Positions 1 to 8,718 are shown, counted from the stretch's first letter. The stretch: 64,000 nt of DNA from Noviherbaspirillum humi (GCF_900188095.1 NZ_FZOT01000009.1:1-64000); one strand, 5' to 3'. Translations and numbers: made by a program. The notes: generated by a model from the sequence alone, not told the origin.

Positions 1-486
1 CACATAGCCCAGGTGGCTCAGGTCCAGCAGGTTGTCGTGGATCAGCTGGTACGGCGCATCGTAGTGGAACACGTTGCCCTTGAACTTGTAGCGCGGGTCG
101 CTGTGCACCCAGTAGCTCGGCGCCTCGTGCGTGGGCGCGGCGCCGTCTTCCTGCGGCATCCAGATCCACAGGATCTGGTCCTTCTCCACCAGGGTGTAGG
201 CCTTCACCCTGGCCTTGACCGGGATCTTGTCCTGGCCGGGAATCTCCAGGCAGCTGCCGTTGGGGGCATACAGCATGCCGTGGTAGCCGCAGCGCACGCC
301 CGGCCCTTCCACCGTGCCGCAGGACAGCGGCAGCGAGCGGTGGCAGCAGCGGTCTTCCAGCGCGGCGACCTGGCCTGCGGCGGTGCGAAACAGCACCACC
401 GGCTGGTTGAGCAGGGTGCGCGCCAGCGGCTTGTCCTGCAGTTCCCAGGAAAAACCGGCGACGTACCATTGGTTCAGAACAAACAT
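1..486 (-). CDS. Rieske non-heme iron oxygenase, N-terminal part (cut by window start)
   Basis: The first 162 codons read on the minus strand from ATG at 486, preceded by GAGGAG. The product resembles vanillate O-demethylase-type oxygenase subunits, which use electrons from a reductase to hydroxylate or demethylate aromatic acids in the cytoplasm. Seen directly: a Rieske [2Fe-2S] domain at about residues 3-105 with the CxH pair (CCHRS, about 47-49) and CxxH pair (CGYHG, about 66-69), then near the cut end DNLLDLSHLGYV, which carries Asn/Asp/His residues typical of the bridge to the mononuclear iron site. The catalytic C-terminal half lies outside the window, so the substrate cannot be judged. 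It shares orientation with the ABC binding protein 62 bases upstream and may be cotranscribed with it. Confidence 0.9.
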   Translation of the reverse strand, partial: MFVLNQWYVAGFSWELQDKPLARTLLNQPVVLFRTAAGQVAALEDRCCHRSLPLSCGTVEGPGVRCGYHGMLYAPNGSCLEIPGQDKIPVKARVKAYTLVEKDQILWIWMPQEDGAAPTHEAPSYWVHSDPRYKFKGNVFHYDAPYQLIHDNLLDLSHLGYV

Positions 487-548
487 GACTCGCTCCTCGG
501 AGTGGACTCTATCGTTTCGACCCGCCGCGCCGGGCGTGCCGGCTGCGC

Positions 549-1730
549 TTACTTTTCCTTGGCCGGATCCTTGACGTTTTCGTAGCGGGCAACCTCGGTC
601 GTCACATACTCGCTGCCCTTCTTCTCGATGCGGCGGATATAGATGTTCTGCACGATGTCGCGGGTCTCGGGGTCGATGCGCACCACGCCGCGCGGACTGC
701 TGCTGTTGCTGTAGCCCTTGACGGCGCTCATGAACGCTTCACCGCTCGGATTGCCGTTGGTCTTGGTCAGGGCGGCATCGATCAGGGCCATGGCGTCATA
801 AGCGGCCGCGCCCATGAAGCTGGGCTTGACGCGGTCGTTCACCGTCTTGGCGAAGGATTGCAGGAACTTCTGATTTTCCGCGTTCGGCTGCGTGTACGAA
901 TAGAAGCCGGCGGTGTAGATGCCGACCGCGGCGTCGCCGGCCGGCTTCAGCACTTCCTCGTCGCCCCAGCCTTCGCCGGCCAGCACGCGGATGCCCGACT
1001 TGTCCAGCTCCTTCTGCCGGAAGGCCTTCATGAAGGTGATCATCGGCTGGCCGTTCGGCAGGAAAAGATGGATCGCATCCGGCTTCTCATCCTTGATGCG
1101 CTGCAGGTAGGCGCTGTAGTCCTGGGTATTCATCGGCACCCGCACCGCGCCGATCACCTGGCCGCCCTGGGCGGTGAATACCTTGGTGAACCATGTTTCG
1201 GCATCGACGCCCGGCGCATAGTCTGAGACGATGGAGAACACGCGGCGCGAGCCGGTCTTGTAAGCCCAGTCCGCGAGCGGCTTGACCGATTGCGCGATGG
1301 TGTAGGACACCCGGGTGACGTAAGGCGAACGGGTGGTGACGGCGGAAGCGGCGGCATTGATCACCACCATCGGCTTCTTCGCCTGGTCGGCGACGGCGGC
1401 GGATGCCATCGCGTTCGGCGTGAACTGGAAGCCGGTCAGGATATCGACCTTGTCGCGGGTGACCAGCTCGGTGGCGATGCGCTTGGCTTCTTCGGCCCGG
1501 GCTGAATCGTCGCGGTAGATCACCTCGGCCTTCTTGCCGCCCAGCATGCCCTTGTGCTCGCGCAGATAGGTCTCGATGCCTGCCTTCATCTGCTCGCCGC
1601 TGGGCGCGTTCTCGCCGGTCAGCGCAGCGATCATGCCGATCTTGATGGTGTTGCCGTCGGCGTGCGCCGTGGCGGCGAATGCGGATAAGGCCAGTGCGAG
1701 GCACCCTGAAAGCGCGTTCAAGCGGATCAT
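549..1730 (-). CDS. Periplasmic ABC transporter substrate-binding protein (Peripla_BP_6, branched-chain amino acid/aromatic type)
   Basis: A 393-residue secreted binding protein of the LivJ/Peripla_BP_6 family, which captures amino acids, amides or aromatic acids for an ABC importer. The start at 1730 is chosen because AGGAGAC lies just upstream and residues 1-23 form a clear signal peptide ending AHA/DG; an upstream in-frame extension to 1799 lacks such a site. Family features seen: KIGMIAALTGENAPSGEQ near the mature N-terminus, the GFQFTPNAMA loop near residue 115, and a YDAMALIDAAL segment near the C-terminus. No permease or ATPase gene is nearby, so it works with distant partners or as an orphan. 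It lies directly upstream of the Rieske oxygenase and divergent from a LysR gene, which suggests an aromatic ligand (inference). Confidence 0.87.
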   Translation of the reverse strand: MIRLNALSGCLALALSAFAATAHADGNTIKIGMIAALTGENAPSGEQMKAGIETYLREHKGMLGGKKAEVIYRDDSARAEEAKRIATELVTRDKVDILTGFQFTPNAMASAAVADQAKKPMVVINAAASAVTTRSPYVTRVSYTIAQSVKPLADWAYKTGSRRVFSIVSDYAPGVDAETWFTKVFTAQGGQVIGAVRVPMNTQDYSAYLQRIKDEKPDAIHLFLPNGQPMITFMKAFRQKELDKSGIRVLAGEGWGDEEVLKPAGDAAVGIYTAGFYSYTQPNAENQKFLQSFAKTVNDRVKPSFMGAAAYDAMALIDAALTKTNGNPSGEAFMSAVKGYSNSSSPRGVVRIDPETRDIVQNIYIRRIEKKGSEYVTTEVARYENVKDPAKEK

Positions 1731-1803
1731 GTGTTGTCTCCTGTCTGAATTGGATAGGCTGCTCGTATTTGGCAGCGATCTGGATGACATGATAGTCAAT
1801 CGG

Positions 1804-1835
1804 TGTTATATATCAACGCAATTTAGCGTATAACA
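1804..1835. promoter_or_regulatory. Inverted repeat in the divergent ABC-protein/LysR intergenic region
   Basis: TGTTATA at 1804-1810 is repeated in inverse as TATAACA at 1829-1835, separated by 18 bases. The surrounding stretch is the most AT-rich part of this divergent spacer and ends about 20 bases before the LysR start. LysR regulators commonly bind such dyads in the shared promoter, so this is a candidate operator. It is not a classical T-N11-A box. Confidence 0.4.
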
Positions 1836-1855
1836 TTTATTTGATTTTTAGATAG

Positions 1856-2767
1856 ATGCGGGAAGCCGACCTCGATCTCGACCTCAACCTGCTGCCGGTC
1901 ATCCTTGCAATTGCCGAAGAGAAAAGCGTCAGCCGGGCGGCGCAGCGCCTCGGCTGGAGCCAGCCCAAGGTGAGCATCGCGCTCAACAAGCTGCGCGCCT
2001 CCCTCGGCGATCCGCTGTTCGTGCGCGGCTCGCATGGCATGGAGCCGACGCCGCGGGCGCTGGCGCTGGTGGCGCCGACCAAGGACATCCTCCAGCGCAT
2101 CCGGAACGATGTGCTGGCCGGCGGCGCCTTCGATCCGGCCGTGGCCACGCGGAAGTTCACCATCGCCCTGTCCGACATCGGCGAAATGACCATCCTGCCC
2201 AAGCTGATGGCCTACCTGCAGAAACACGCGCCGCAGGTATCGGTGTCTTCCGTGACCCTTGGACCGGAGGAGACGGTGGCCGGCCTGGAGCAGGGCCATA
2301 TCGATCTCGCCGTCGGCTATTTTCCCGACCTGACCAAGCGCAATTTCTTCCAGCAGCGCTTGTTCTCCCATACCTTCATCAGCCTGCTCAATGCCAAACA
2401 TCCGATCAAGGGCGGCCGGCTCACCATGGAACAATTCCTCCGGCTGGGCCATGCAGTCATCCGGGCCGAGGGACGCAGCCAGGAAATCTTCGAGCAGTTG
2501 CTGGCCAAGCACAAGATCGAGCGCCGCATCGTGCTCTCGACCCCGCACTTCATGTCGATTCCGTTCATCATCGCCTCGACGGACCTGCTGGTCACCGTGC
2601 CTTACGCCGTCGGCGAGTCCTTCACCAAGATCGCGAACATCCGCCTGATCCATCCCCCGCTGGAAGTGCCGAAATTCGACCTGAAGCAGCATTGGCATCG
2701 CAAGTTCCACAAGGACGAGGCCAATATGTGGCTGCGGTCCGTCATTGCCAAGCTGTTCGTCGACTAA
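1856..2767 (+). CDS. LysR-family transcriptional regulator
   Basis: A 303-residue regulator. The winged helix-turn-helix occupies about residues 8-66 (AEEKSVSRAAQRLGWSQPKVS, then NKLRASLGDPLFVR), followed by a type 2 periplasmic-binding-like effector domain from about residue 93 (IALSDIGEMTILPKLMAYL). That DIGE opening resembles the NodD/NahR/LinR branch that senses aromatic ligands. Length is normal for the family. It is divergent from the ABC binding protein with a palindrome between them, the usual layout when a LysR protein controls its neighbour. No good ribosome-binding site precedes the start (TTTTTAGATAG), so translation may be weak or the start slightly different. A Bug protein follows on the same strand. 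Confidence 0.9.
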   Translation: MREADLDLDLNLLPVILAIAEEKSVSRAAQRLGWSQPKVSIALNKLRASLGDPLFVRGSHGMEPTPRALALVAPTKDILQRIRNDVLAGGAFDPAVATRKFTIALSDIGEMTILPKLMAYLQKHAPQVSVSSVTLGPEETVAGLEQGHIDLAVGYFPDLTKRNFFQQRLFSHTFISLLNAKHPIKGGRLTMEQFLRLGHAVIRAEGRSQEIFEQLLAKHKIERRIVLSTPHFMSIPFIIASTDLLVTVPYAVGESFTKIANIRLIHPPLEVPKFDLKQHWHRKFHKDEANMWLRSVIAKLFVD

Positions 2768-2913
2768 AGCGGAAGGCGGACGGTTCGGCGTCCTGCAAGT
2801 CGCGCATGCGGATTTTGGGAGAGAATGGGCGGACCAGCCTGCACCGCAATCAGGCTGGCCGCCGGCAGGACTATCCTGCCCGAACGATATCGAACACCAG
2901 GAGACGAGGGCAC

Positions 2914-3960
2914 ATGATGGACAACGCCGACATTTCCCCCTGCCGAGCCGCAGCGCCAACCGGCCGGGCCGGGGAACCGCTTGCCATGAGACGATTCATC
3001 CTGAAGGCGGGCATCGCCGTCGCCGGCCTGTCATTCGGCCTGGGCGCCGCCGCCCAGGAACGCTGGCCGGAACGGCCGGTAAAAATCGTGGTGCCCTCTT
3101 CGCCGGGCGGCGGCACCGATGTCTTCGCCCGCATCCTGGCCCAGGCGCTGGGCGACCAGCTGAAGCAGACCTTCATCGTGGAGAACAAGCCCGGCAGCAG
3201 CGGCAACATCGGCGCCGATGCGGTGGCCAAGTCGGCGCCGGATGGCTACACGATCCTGGTCGCTTCGAACGCGTCCCTAGCGGTGAATCCCGGGCTGTAC
3301 CCGAAGATGCCTTTCGACATCGACCGCGATCTGACCCCGGTGGCGCGCGGCGTGATGGCGCCCATGGTGCTGGTGGCCTCGCCGTCCCTGGGCATCAAGC
3401 GCTTCGACGACCTGGTGGCGCAAGGCAAGAGCAAGCCCGGCTCCCTGTTCTTCGGCTCCGCCGGGGTCGGCAGCCCGCCCTATATCGCCATGCGCATGAT
3501 CGAGGAAGTCACCGGCGCCCATTTCGAGCACGTGCCCTACAAGGGCCTCGGGCCCGCCTACCAGGACCTGATGGGCGGCCAGATCCAGTTCATGATGGCC
3601 GACGCCGCCAGTTCCCTGCCCTTCATCGCCTCCGGCAGGATGATACCGCTGGCGGTGAACGACACCAGCATCAAGCAGCTGGAGGGCGTGCCGCGCTTCG
3701 ACCGCACGGCGTATGGCCGCAACGACTTCTTCACCTCGTTCAGCGTCATGGCGCCGGCCAGGGTCCCGGCGTCCATCGTGCAGCGGCTGTCGCGGGAAAT
3801 CAACGCGGCGATGAAGAAGCCCGAGGTGGCGAGCCGGCTCGAACAGCAAGCCCTGATCCCGGTATTCGATACGCCCGCCGGCTTTGCGGCCGACCTGAAG
3901 AAGGAGCGTGAACTCTGGGCACAGGTGATCCGGCGGAACAAGCTAACGCCGGAGCAGTAA
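2914..3960 (+). CDS. Bug-family tripartite tricarboxylate transporter receptor (periplasmic)
   Basis: A periplasmic solute-binding protein of the Bug family (TctC-like), which usually binds carboxylates such as tricarboxylates, nicotinate or aromatic acids. Seen: VPSSPGGGTD, VENKPGSSGNIGAD, APDGYTIL and PYKGLGPAYQDLMGG, all family signatures. ATG at 2914 follows AGGAGACGAG and gives 348 residues; an alternative ATG at 2986 (324 residues, starting MRRFILKAG with an obvious signal peptide ending AAAQ) matches family length better and could be the true start. No TctA/TctB membrane genes are present, as is common for the numerous Bug paralogues of Burkholderiales. The LysR gene 146 bases upstream may control it. 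Confidence 0.88.
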   Translation: MMDNADISPCRAAAPTGRAGEPLAMRRFILKAGIAVAGLSFGLGAAAQERWPERPVKIVVPSSPGGGTDVFARILAQALGDQLKQTFIVENKPGSSGNIGADAVAKSAPDGYTILVASNASLAVNPGLYPKMPFDIDRDLTPVARGVMAPMVLVASPSLGIKRFDDLVAQGKSKPGSLFFGSAGVGSPPYIAMRMIEEVTGAHFEHVPYKGLGPAYQDLMGGQIQFMMADAASSLPFIASGRMIPLAVNDTSIKQLEGVPRFDRTAYGRNDFFTSFSVMAPARVPASIVQRLSREINAAMKKPEVASRLEQQALIPVFDTPAGFAADLKKERELWAQVIRRNKLTPEQ

Positions 3961-3992
3961 GCGCCCTTTCCGCTACTGCACGCTTTCGCACG

Positions 3993-4877
3993 CTATTGCA
4001 GCCGGATCTGCTCGGCGAGATGCTGCAGCACGGTCGAGATGCGGCGCAGGTGGCGCGATTCCGGATGGGCGAGCAGCCAGAGCTCGGTGGTGCATTCGGC
4101 GATCTCCGGCGATATCTGCCGCAGGTCCGAGCGCGGCGCGGCCAGAAACAGCGGCAGCACCGCGACGCCGAGCCCGAGCGCGGCACACTCCGCCGCCGAC
4201 AGGATGCTGTCCACCTGATAGCTCGGAACGAGCTTCGGGAAATGCTTGCGGCGCCAGACCACCGAGGGATGATCCGGAAGCGCGTCATCCGGCGCGATCC
4301 AGGGAGATTGCTTCGCCAGCGCATCGTCGAGCGAACGCAGCCGGCTCTTCCGGCAAGCGAACAGCGCCACCCGGATCGGGCCGAGATTGCGGCCCACCAG
4401 ATGCTCGGGCGGCTTGCGGGTGGCGCGCACCGCGATGTCCGCGTCGCGCCTGCTCAAATTGGCCGGCTGGTTCGCCGCTTGCAGATCGAAGCGCAATTGC
4501 GGATGGCGTTCATGCAGCGTCCTCAGCGCCGGCGCGACCAGGCCATGCAGGAGGGTATCGGTGGTGGTGATGCGCACCTGGCCCGAGACCTGTTCCGGGC
4601 TGGCCTGCAGCAGCGACCGCGCCGCTTCGATCTCGCTTTCCAGGCGTTCCGCATGGCGCGCAAGCTCCAGCGCCGTATCGCCCGCGAGATAGCCGTTGCG
4701 GGTGCGTTCGAACAGCGTCTGGCCCAGGCCTCTTTCCATGCGCTGCAAATTGCGGAAGACGGTCGAGCTGTCCACGCCGAGGCGTTCCCCGGCATCGGCC
4801 AAGGTACCGCCGCGAACCAGGGCGAGCAGCGTCTCCAGATCGGAGGTCGTCAATTTGTATTGCGTTTTTGCAGTCAT
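3993..4877 (-). CDS. LysR-family transcriptional regulator
   Basis: A 294-residue LysR protein. The N-terminal HTH is at about residues 9-66 (ALVRGGTLADAGERLGVDSSTVFRNLQRMERGLGQTLFER is read across this part), and a LysR substrate domain begins near residue 92 (GQVRITTTDTLLHGLV). The HTH carries DSSTVFRN where many members have QPALS. It is divergent from the doxX-gst pair across a 76-base spacer holding a perfect TTGTA-N4-TACAA dyad, so control of that pair is likely. The start follows a poor ribosome-binding site. It is tail to tail with the Bug gene that ends at 3960. Confidence 0.9.
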   Translation of the reverse strand: MTAKTQYKLTTSDLETLLALVRGGTLADAGERLGVDSSTVFRNLQRMERGLGQTLFERTRNGYLAGDTALELARHAERLESEIEAARSLLQASPEQVSGQVRITTTDTLLHGLVAPALRTLHERHPQLRFDLQAANQPANLSRRDADIAVRATRKPPEHLVGRNLGPIRVALFACRKSRLRSLDDALAKQSPWIAPDDALPDHPSVVWRRKHFPKLVPSYQVDSILSAAECAALGLGVAVLPLFLAAPRSDLRQISPEIAECTTELWLLAHPESRHLRRISTVLQHLAEQIRLQ

Positions 4878-4901
4878 GGTTTGCGGTTTCGCCTATTTAC
4901 C

Positions 4902-4915
4902 TTGTATTTTTACAA
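4902..4915. promoter_or_regulatory. Palindromic LysR-type box between LysR and doxX
   Basis: TTGTATTTTTACAA is a perfect 5-4-5 dyad and contains the T-N11-A arrangement of LysR boxes. It lies 24 bases before the LysR start (4877) and 38 bases before the doxX start (4954), where it could serve both autoregulation and activation. Target assignment is inferred from position. Confidence 0.5.
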
Positions 4916-4953
4916 TCATAGACTGAGGCTCCCTATCTTCCAAGGAGCTTCTC

Positions 4954-5424
4954 ATGAATGCCTACACCACGACTTCCGCTGTTTCCTCCTTCGCCGATTC
5001 GGCGTTCGTCGCGTCCGCCTCGACCGGATCCGCTGCCCACGGCGCCGCGCTGCTCCGGCTTTCATTGGGCGTGATGTGGCTCGCCCACGCGCTGCTCAAG
5101 CTGTTCGTCTTCACCTTGCCCGGCACGGCCGCCTATTTCGAGAGCATCGGATTTCCCGGCTGGGTGGCCTATCCGGTGTTCATGGCCGAGGTTCTGGGCG
5201 GCATCGCGCTGGTTATCGGCTTCTATGCCCGTCAGACGACGCTGTTGCTGGTGCCTGTCATGGCGGTCGCGGCCTGGGTTCATGCCCCCAACGGCTGGGT
5301 GCATACCAGCGCCGGCGGCGGATGGGAATACCCGGTGTTTCTGATCGCCGCTTCCATCGCCCTGTGGCTGATCGGAGATGGTTCCTTCGCCCTGCGCCGC
5401 AGCGCCCGCTTCACTTTCGCATGA
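4954..5424 (+). CDS. DoxX-family membrane protein
   Basis: A 156-residue inner-membrane protein with four predicted hydrophobic segments at about residues 31-52, 70-92, 95-115 and 127-145. Family hallmarks are LRLSLGVMWLAHALLK and GFPGWVAYPVFMAEVLGGIALVIGFYA (split by a short gap). DoxX/YphA proteins are linked to redox balance and thiol stress, though biochemistry is thin. The start has AAGGAGC five bases upstream. A glutathione-transferase-like gene begins 10 bases after its stop, so the two form an operon divergent from a LysR gene. The N-terminal 30 residues are Ser/Ala-rich and not membrane-like. Confidence 0.85.
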   Translation: MNAYTTTSAVSSFADSAFVASASTGSAAHGAALLRLSLGVMWLAHALLKLFVFTLPGTAAYFESIGFPGWVAYPVFMAEVLGGIALVIGFYARQTTLLLVPVMAVAAWVHAPNGWVHTSAGGGWEYPVFLIAASIALWLIGDGSFALRRSARFTFA

Positions 5425-5434
5425 GGAGGCGGTC

Positions 5435-6130
5435 ATGACTACGCAACCGGTTCTCGTCAGCCACGCGCTGTGCCCCTATGTGCAGCGCGCCGCCATCGTG
5501 TTGAAGGAGAAGGGAGTGCCTTTCATCCGGCGCGACATCGATCTTGCCGACAAGCCCGATTGGTTCCTCGACGTTTCGCCGCTCGGCAAGACTCCGGTGC
5601 TGCTGGTGGAGGACACGCCGATATTCGAGTCGGCGGTGATCTGCGACTATCTCGACGAGGTGTTCGCCCCGCGCCTGCATCCGGAAGATCCGCTGCAACG
5701 CGCCCGGCACCGCGCCTGGGTGGAGTTCGGGTCCGCCATGCTCAATGCCATCGCCGGCTTTTATTCCGCGCCGGATGAGGACGGGCTGCAGCGCGCCGCA
5801 GCGGCACTCCGGCGCAGGTTCGTGCAGCTGGAAGCGGCATTGGATTCGGCGCCCTACTTCGCAGGCGGCTGCTTTTCCATCGTCGATGCCGCATTCGGCC
5901 CGGTGTTCCGGTATTTCGATGTCTTCGACCGCATCGGCAACTTCGGCTTTCTGGACGGCCTGTCCCGGGTTCAAGCCTGGCGGGCCGCCCTGGCAGCAAG
6001 GGACTCGGTCAAGGCAGCCGTCAGCCGGGATTACGAGGATCTTCTTGCTGCCTTCCTCATGCAGCGGGGTTCGGCCCTGTCAGCCCGAATGCGGGCTTCA
6101 AGCGCCACGCTTCGGGAAGCCATGCACTGA
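5435..6130 (+). CDS. Glutathione S-transferase family protein
   Basis: A 231-residue protein starting at ATG 5435 after GAGGAGG, which overlaps the end of doxX. The N-terminal thioredoxin-like domain (about 4-80) has HALCPYVQRA, with Cys13 where omega-type and dehydroascorbate-reductase-like transferases keep their catalytic cysteine, then SPLGKTPVLL (cis-Pro) and ESAVICDYLDE for glutathione binding. The C-terminal all-helical domain runs from about 90 to 210. A Cys rather than Ser/Tyr active site suggests thiol-transferase or dehydroascorbate-reductase chemistry instead of classical conjugation (inference). Cotranscription with DoxX fits a redox-stress unit. Confidence 0.85.
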   Translation: MTTQPVLVSHALCPYVQRAAIVLKEKGVPFIRRDIDLADKPDWFLDVSPLGKTPVLLVEDTPIFESAVICDYLDEVFAPRLHPEDPLQRARHRAWVEFGSAMLNAIAGFYSAPDEDGLQRAAAALRRRFVQLEAALDSAPYFAGGCFSIVDAAFGPVFRYFDVFDRIGNFGFLDGLSRVQAWRAALAARDSVKAAVSRDYEDLLAAFLMQRGSALSARMRASSATLREAMH

Positions 6131-6171
6131 GGAGACGGCGGCGCCGTGAAGCGGAACAGGCGGAGCGGCGC

Positions 6172-7326
6172 TCAACCGACGACGATGCGGTTGCGGCCCT
6201 CCAGCTTCGCCTGATAGAGCGCGGCATCGGCGCGGTTGAATATTTCCTTCAGATCGCTTGCCTGCGCCAGCACGGCGGTTGCGCCTATGCTGACCGTAAA
6301 TGGAATCTCGCCTGCGGGAGCGATCAGGGGACAGCTGGCCAGCCTGGACCGGATGCGTTCAGCCACCATCTGCGCCGCATCGATGTTCGCATCCGGCAGC
6401 AGGACCATGAACTCCTCGCCGCCGAACCGCGCCAGGATGTCCTGGTTGCGCAGGCAAAGGGAAGTCATCGTGACGAAGTGCTTCAGCGCCAGGTCGCCGA
6501 CCGCATGGCCGTGGGTATCGTTGAGCTGCTTGAAGTTGTCGATGTCCATCAGCAGCACGGAAAGCTGCTGGCCCGCTTGCCGGGAGCGCGACAGCTCGCT
6601 TTCGAAAATGACATGGAACGCCCGCCGGTTTAGGGTATCGGTCAGCGGATCGCGGCTGGCCTGTCGGTTCAGCTCCATCTGGAGCGCATTGCTCATCATG
6701 ATGATCAGGCCCAGCACCAGAAGCATCATGAAGAGAAAGGCTTCCACGCCGGTGGCCGTGGGCATGGTTCCGATCGCATAGCCATCGCCCACATTTGTGG
6801 CAGCCGCACTGTAGGCCGCGCGGTAGATGTTGAAGCTGGCATGGGCAAGCAGAATCCAGGCAACCCAGCTCTGCCCAAGGCGATGCTCCTTGTTCCTCCG
6901 CAGGAGCTCCCAGGCCGGAAGCACCGACAGCAGCGCGATCAGCGAAGACAGCAAGACCAGCCGCCCGGGAACGTCGCTGTCATCGAGAAAATGGAAATAC
7001 AGAACCGGCACGGCCATCAGCGGCACGGCGAACATCGACCAGGTGCGGACGGCGGCGCCGACGAACTGCCGAGTCCCGGTCCAGATCAGGGAATAGCCGA
7101 GCAGCAGCATGCCATTGCCCAGCACGACCGACAGCGCCGGGCTGATCATGCCTCTCGCCGCCAGCGGAAATCCGCTGAGGCCGGCGATGGCGAATCCCCA
7201 GGCCCAATGCTTGATGCCTTGCACCGAAAGCTTCATCCGTTCAGCCAGGAAGAGCGACCCCGACGCCGCCAGCGCCGCGATGGCGAGCATCAAATACACC
7301 GTTCTTACTTCCAAATGCATTGCCAT
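6172..7326 (-). CDS. Membrane-anchored diguanylate cyclase (GGDEF)
   Basis: A 384-residue protein started at 7326 (AAGGG just upstream, MAMHLEV). Residues about 5-210 hold six to seven hydrophobic segments of an integral-membrane sensory region, and about 225-384 are a GGDEF domain beginning RDPLTDTLNRRAF with the active-site signature FGGEEF near residue 302. The GGEEF form is fully competent in known cyclases, so it should make cyclic di-GMP from GTP at the inner membrane. There is no EAL domain. I see no RxxD inhibitory site five residues before the signature (the sequence there is NQDILAR). It stands alone, convergent with the gst gene. Confidence 0.9.
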   Translation of the reverse strand: MAMHLEVRTVYLMLAIAALAASGSLFLAERMKLSVQGIKHWAWGFAIAGLSGFPLAARGMISPALSVVLGNGMLLLGYSLIWTGTRQFVGAAVRTWSMFAVPLMAVPVLYFHFLDDSDVPGRLVLLSSLIALLSVLPAWELLRRNKEHRLGQSWVAWILLAHASFNIYRAAYSAAATNVGDGYAIGTMPTATGVEAFLFMMLLVLGLIIMMSNALQMELNRQASRDPLTDTLNRRAFHVIFESELSRSRQAGQQLSVLLMDIDNFKQLNDTHGHAVGDLALKHFVTMTSLCLRNQDILARFGGEEFMVLLPDANIDAAQMVAERIRSRLASCPLIAPAGEIPFTVSIGATAVLAQASDLKEIFNRADAALYQAKLEGRNRIVVG

Positions 7327-7836
7327 TCCCTTAACACCGAGCTGAATCTTTGAGCGCTTTTCGCCGACGGGACTCATTGTATGCTGGAGGACACGGCCGT
7401 GGCCACGCAGGCGAGCGGCATGAAGCCGCCAGACCACAAAGGCGGACGGCATTCCCCCAGTTCGTGATCATTGATACATGGGCGACGGCCGTTCCTGATG
7501 CATGGGCGGCGGCCGTTCCTGACGGGAGGTGACTGCGACATGCCGGCGGCGGGCGACAAGGAAACCGGATTCTCACTGCAGAGCCAAGCCTGCGCCAGCC
7601 CGCATGCGCCGGCCTGCCATCCGCAAAGACAAATGGCGTGATCGCATGAATGCCGGCGGCTCGATCACGATCCGGGTGGCCATCCGAGCAAAGACGTTTG
7701 CATCTGCGAGACGACACGAAATACCGTTCGCCCTGCCGCCGCACGCCGCAGCAGATGGCGGCTTGCACCAAGGCGGAAAGCGGGCATCGAGGCAAGCTCG
7801 ACCGCGCCAACGGCATCCGGGCGGATTGATGGCTGG
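7327..7836. other. Intergenic stretch without a recognisable gene
   Basis: About 510 bases between the 5' end of the diguanylate cyclase and the 3' end of the EamA transporter. Open frames cross it on both strands, but none has a ribosome-binding site or recognisable protein content. It holds a two-copy 24-base tandem repeat, annotated separately. Confidence 0.5.
7477..7524. repeat. Two-copy 24-base tandem repeat
   Basis: The 24 bases at 7477-7500 (beginning CATGGGCGACGGCCGTTCCT) recur at 7501-7524 with two substitutions. The unit length is a multiple of three, so any reading frame through it would show an eight-residue repeat. No function is evident. Confidence 0.75.
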
Positions 7837-8718
7837 TCATCCTCTGCCGGCGCGCAACGATAAGGCGACGCCGGCCAGGGTCAGCGACATGGCGGCGATC
7901 TCCTTCACGCCGAGAGGCTCGGCGAGGCTTGCTGCCGCCGCCAGGACGCCGACCACCGGCGTCAGCAGGGTGGCCACCGAGGCCGATGCGGGCGGCAGGC
8001 GATGGAGCGCCGCGAACCAGGTGATGTAGCACAGTCCCATCGGCACCAGGGTCATGTACACCATCACCATCGCTCCCTTGCCGCTGAGCGCATGCAGGTC
8101 CGGATGCTCGAACAGCACGCCAAACAGGAACATCGGCAGGCAGCCGATCAGGAGCTGCCAGGCGACGAGGGAGAACGGTTCAATGGGAAGCGGCTTCAAC
8201 ACGATGGTGCCGCAGGCGAACAGCAAGGCGGCCCCGAGCGCAAACAGGACGCCGGGCGCCTGGTCCGGGCGGATGCCTGAGTTTGCTCCCGCAAACAACA
8301 GCGCGATCCCGGATAGGCAGAGGACCAGCCCGCCAGCGGTCAGCAGCGTTGGCCGCTTGCCGAGGAACGGCCAGGCCAGCAAGGTGGCCCAGACCGGCAT
8401 CGTATAAACCAGCAGCGCGCCCTGCCCCGCGTTCAGCCAGCGCATGGAAAGCGTGGAAAAGCCCATCCACGCAAAAATGTTGAGGAAGGCAGCGAGTGCC
8501 AGCCTGCCGAAAAAGCGGCGGGGCACCAGAAGGCTTTGCCTGGCGCTCAATGCGGCGCAGGAGATCAGAACCGCGGCGCACAGGCCGGACATTCCGCGCG
8601 CGAACAGCGGCGGCCACTCCTGCAGCAGCAGCTTCATCGCCGGCCAATTCATCCCCCAGCCTACCGAGGTGACGACGAGGCACAGCAGGCCGACGGATCG
8701 CGAATTCAGGTTTGCCAA
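7837..8718 (-). CDS. EamA/DMT-superfamily transporter
   Basis: A 293-residue inner-membrane protein with about ten hydrophobic segments arranged as two EamA repeats (about 8-138 and 152-285). Typical features are GWGMNWPAMK near the start, the end of the first repeat around RWLNAGQGALLVYTMPVW, and LTPVVGVLAAAASLAEPLG in the second. DMT proteins mostly export amino acids or related metabolites. No regulator or operon partner is adjacent, so the substrate cannot be inferred. The length is normal for the family. Confidence 0.88.
   Translation of the reverse strand: MANLNSRSVGLLCLVVTSVGWGMNWPAMKLLLQEWPPLFARGMSGLCAAVLISCAALSARQSLLVPRRFFGRLALAAFLNIFAWMGFSTLSMRWLNAGQGALLVYTMPVWATLLAWPFLGKRPTLLTAGGLVLCLSGIALLFAGANSGIRPDQAPGVLFALGAALLFACGTIVLKPLPIEPFSLVAWQLLIGCLPMFLFGVLFEHPDLHALSGKGAMVMVYMTLVPMGLCYITWFAALHRLPPASASVATLLTPVVGVLAAAASLAEPLGVKEIAAMSLTLAGVALSLRAGRG

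Noticed and set aside
1823-2959. Minus-strand frame of 378 codons antisense to the first LysR gene
   Set aside because: LysR helix-turn-helix and effector domain are unambiguous on the plus strand.
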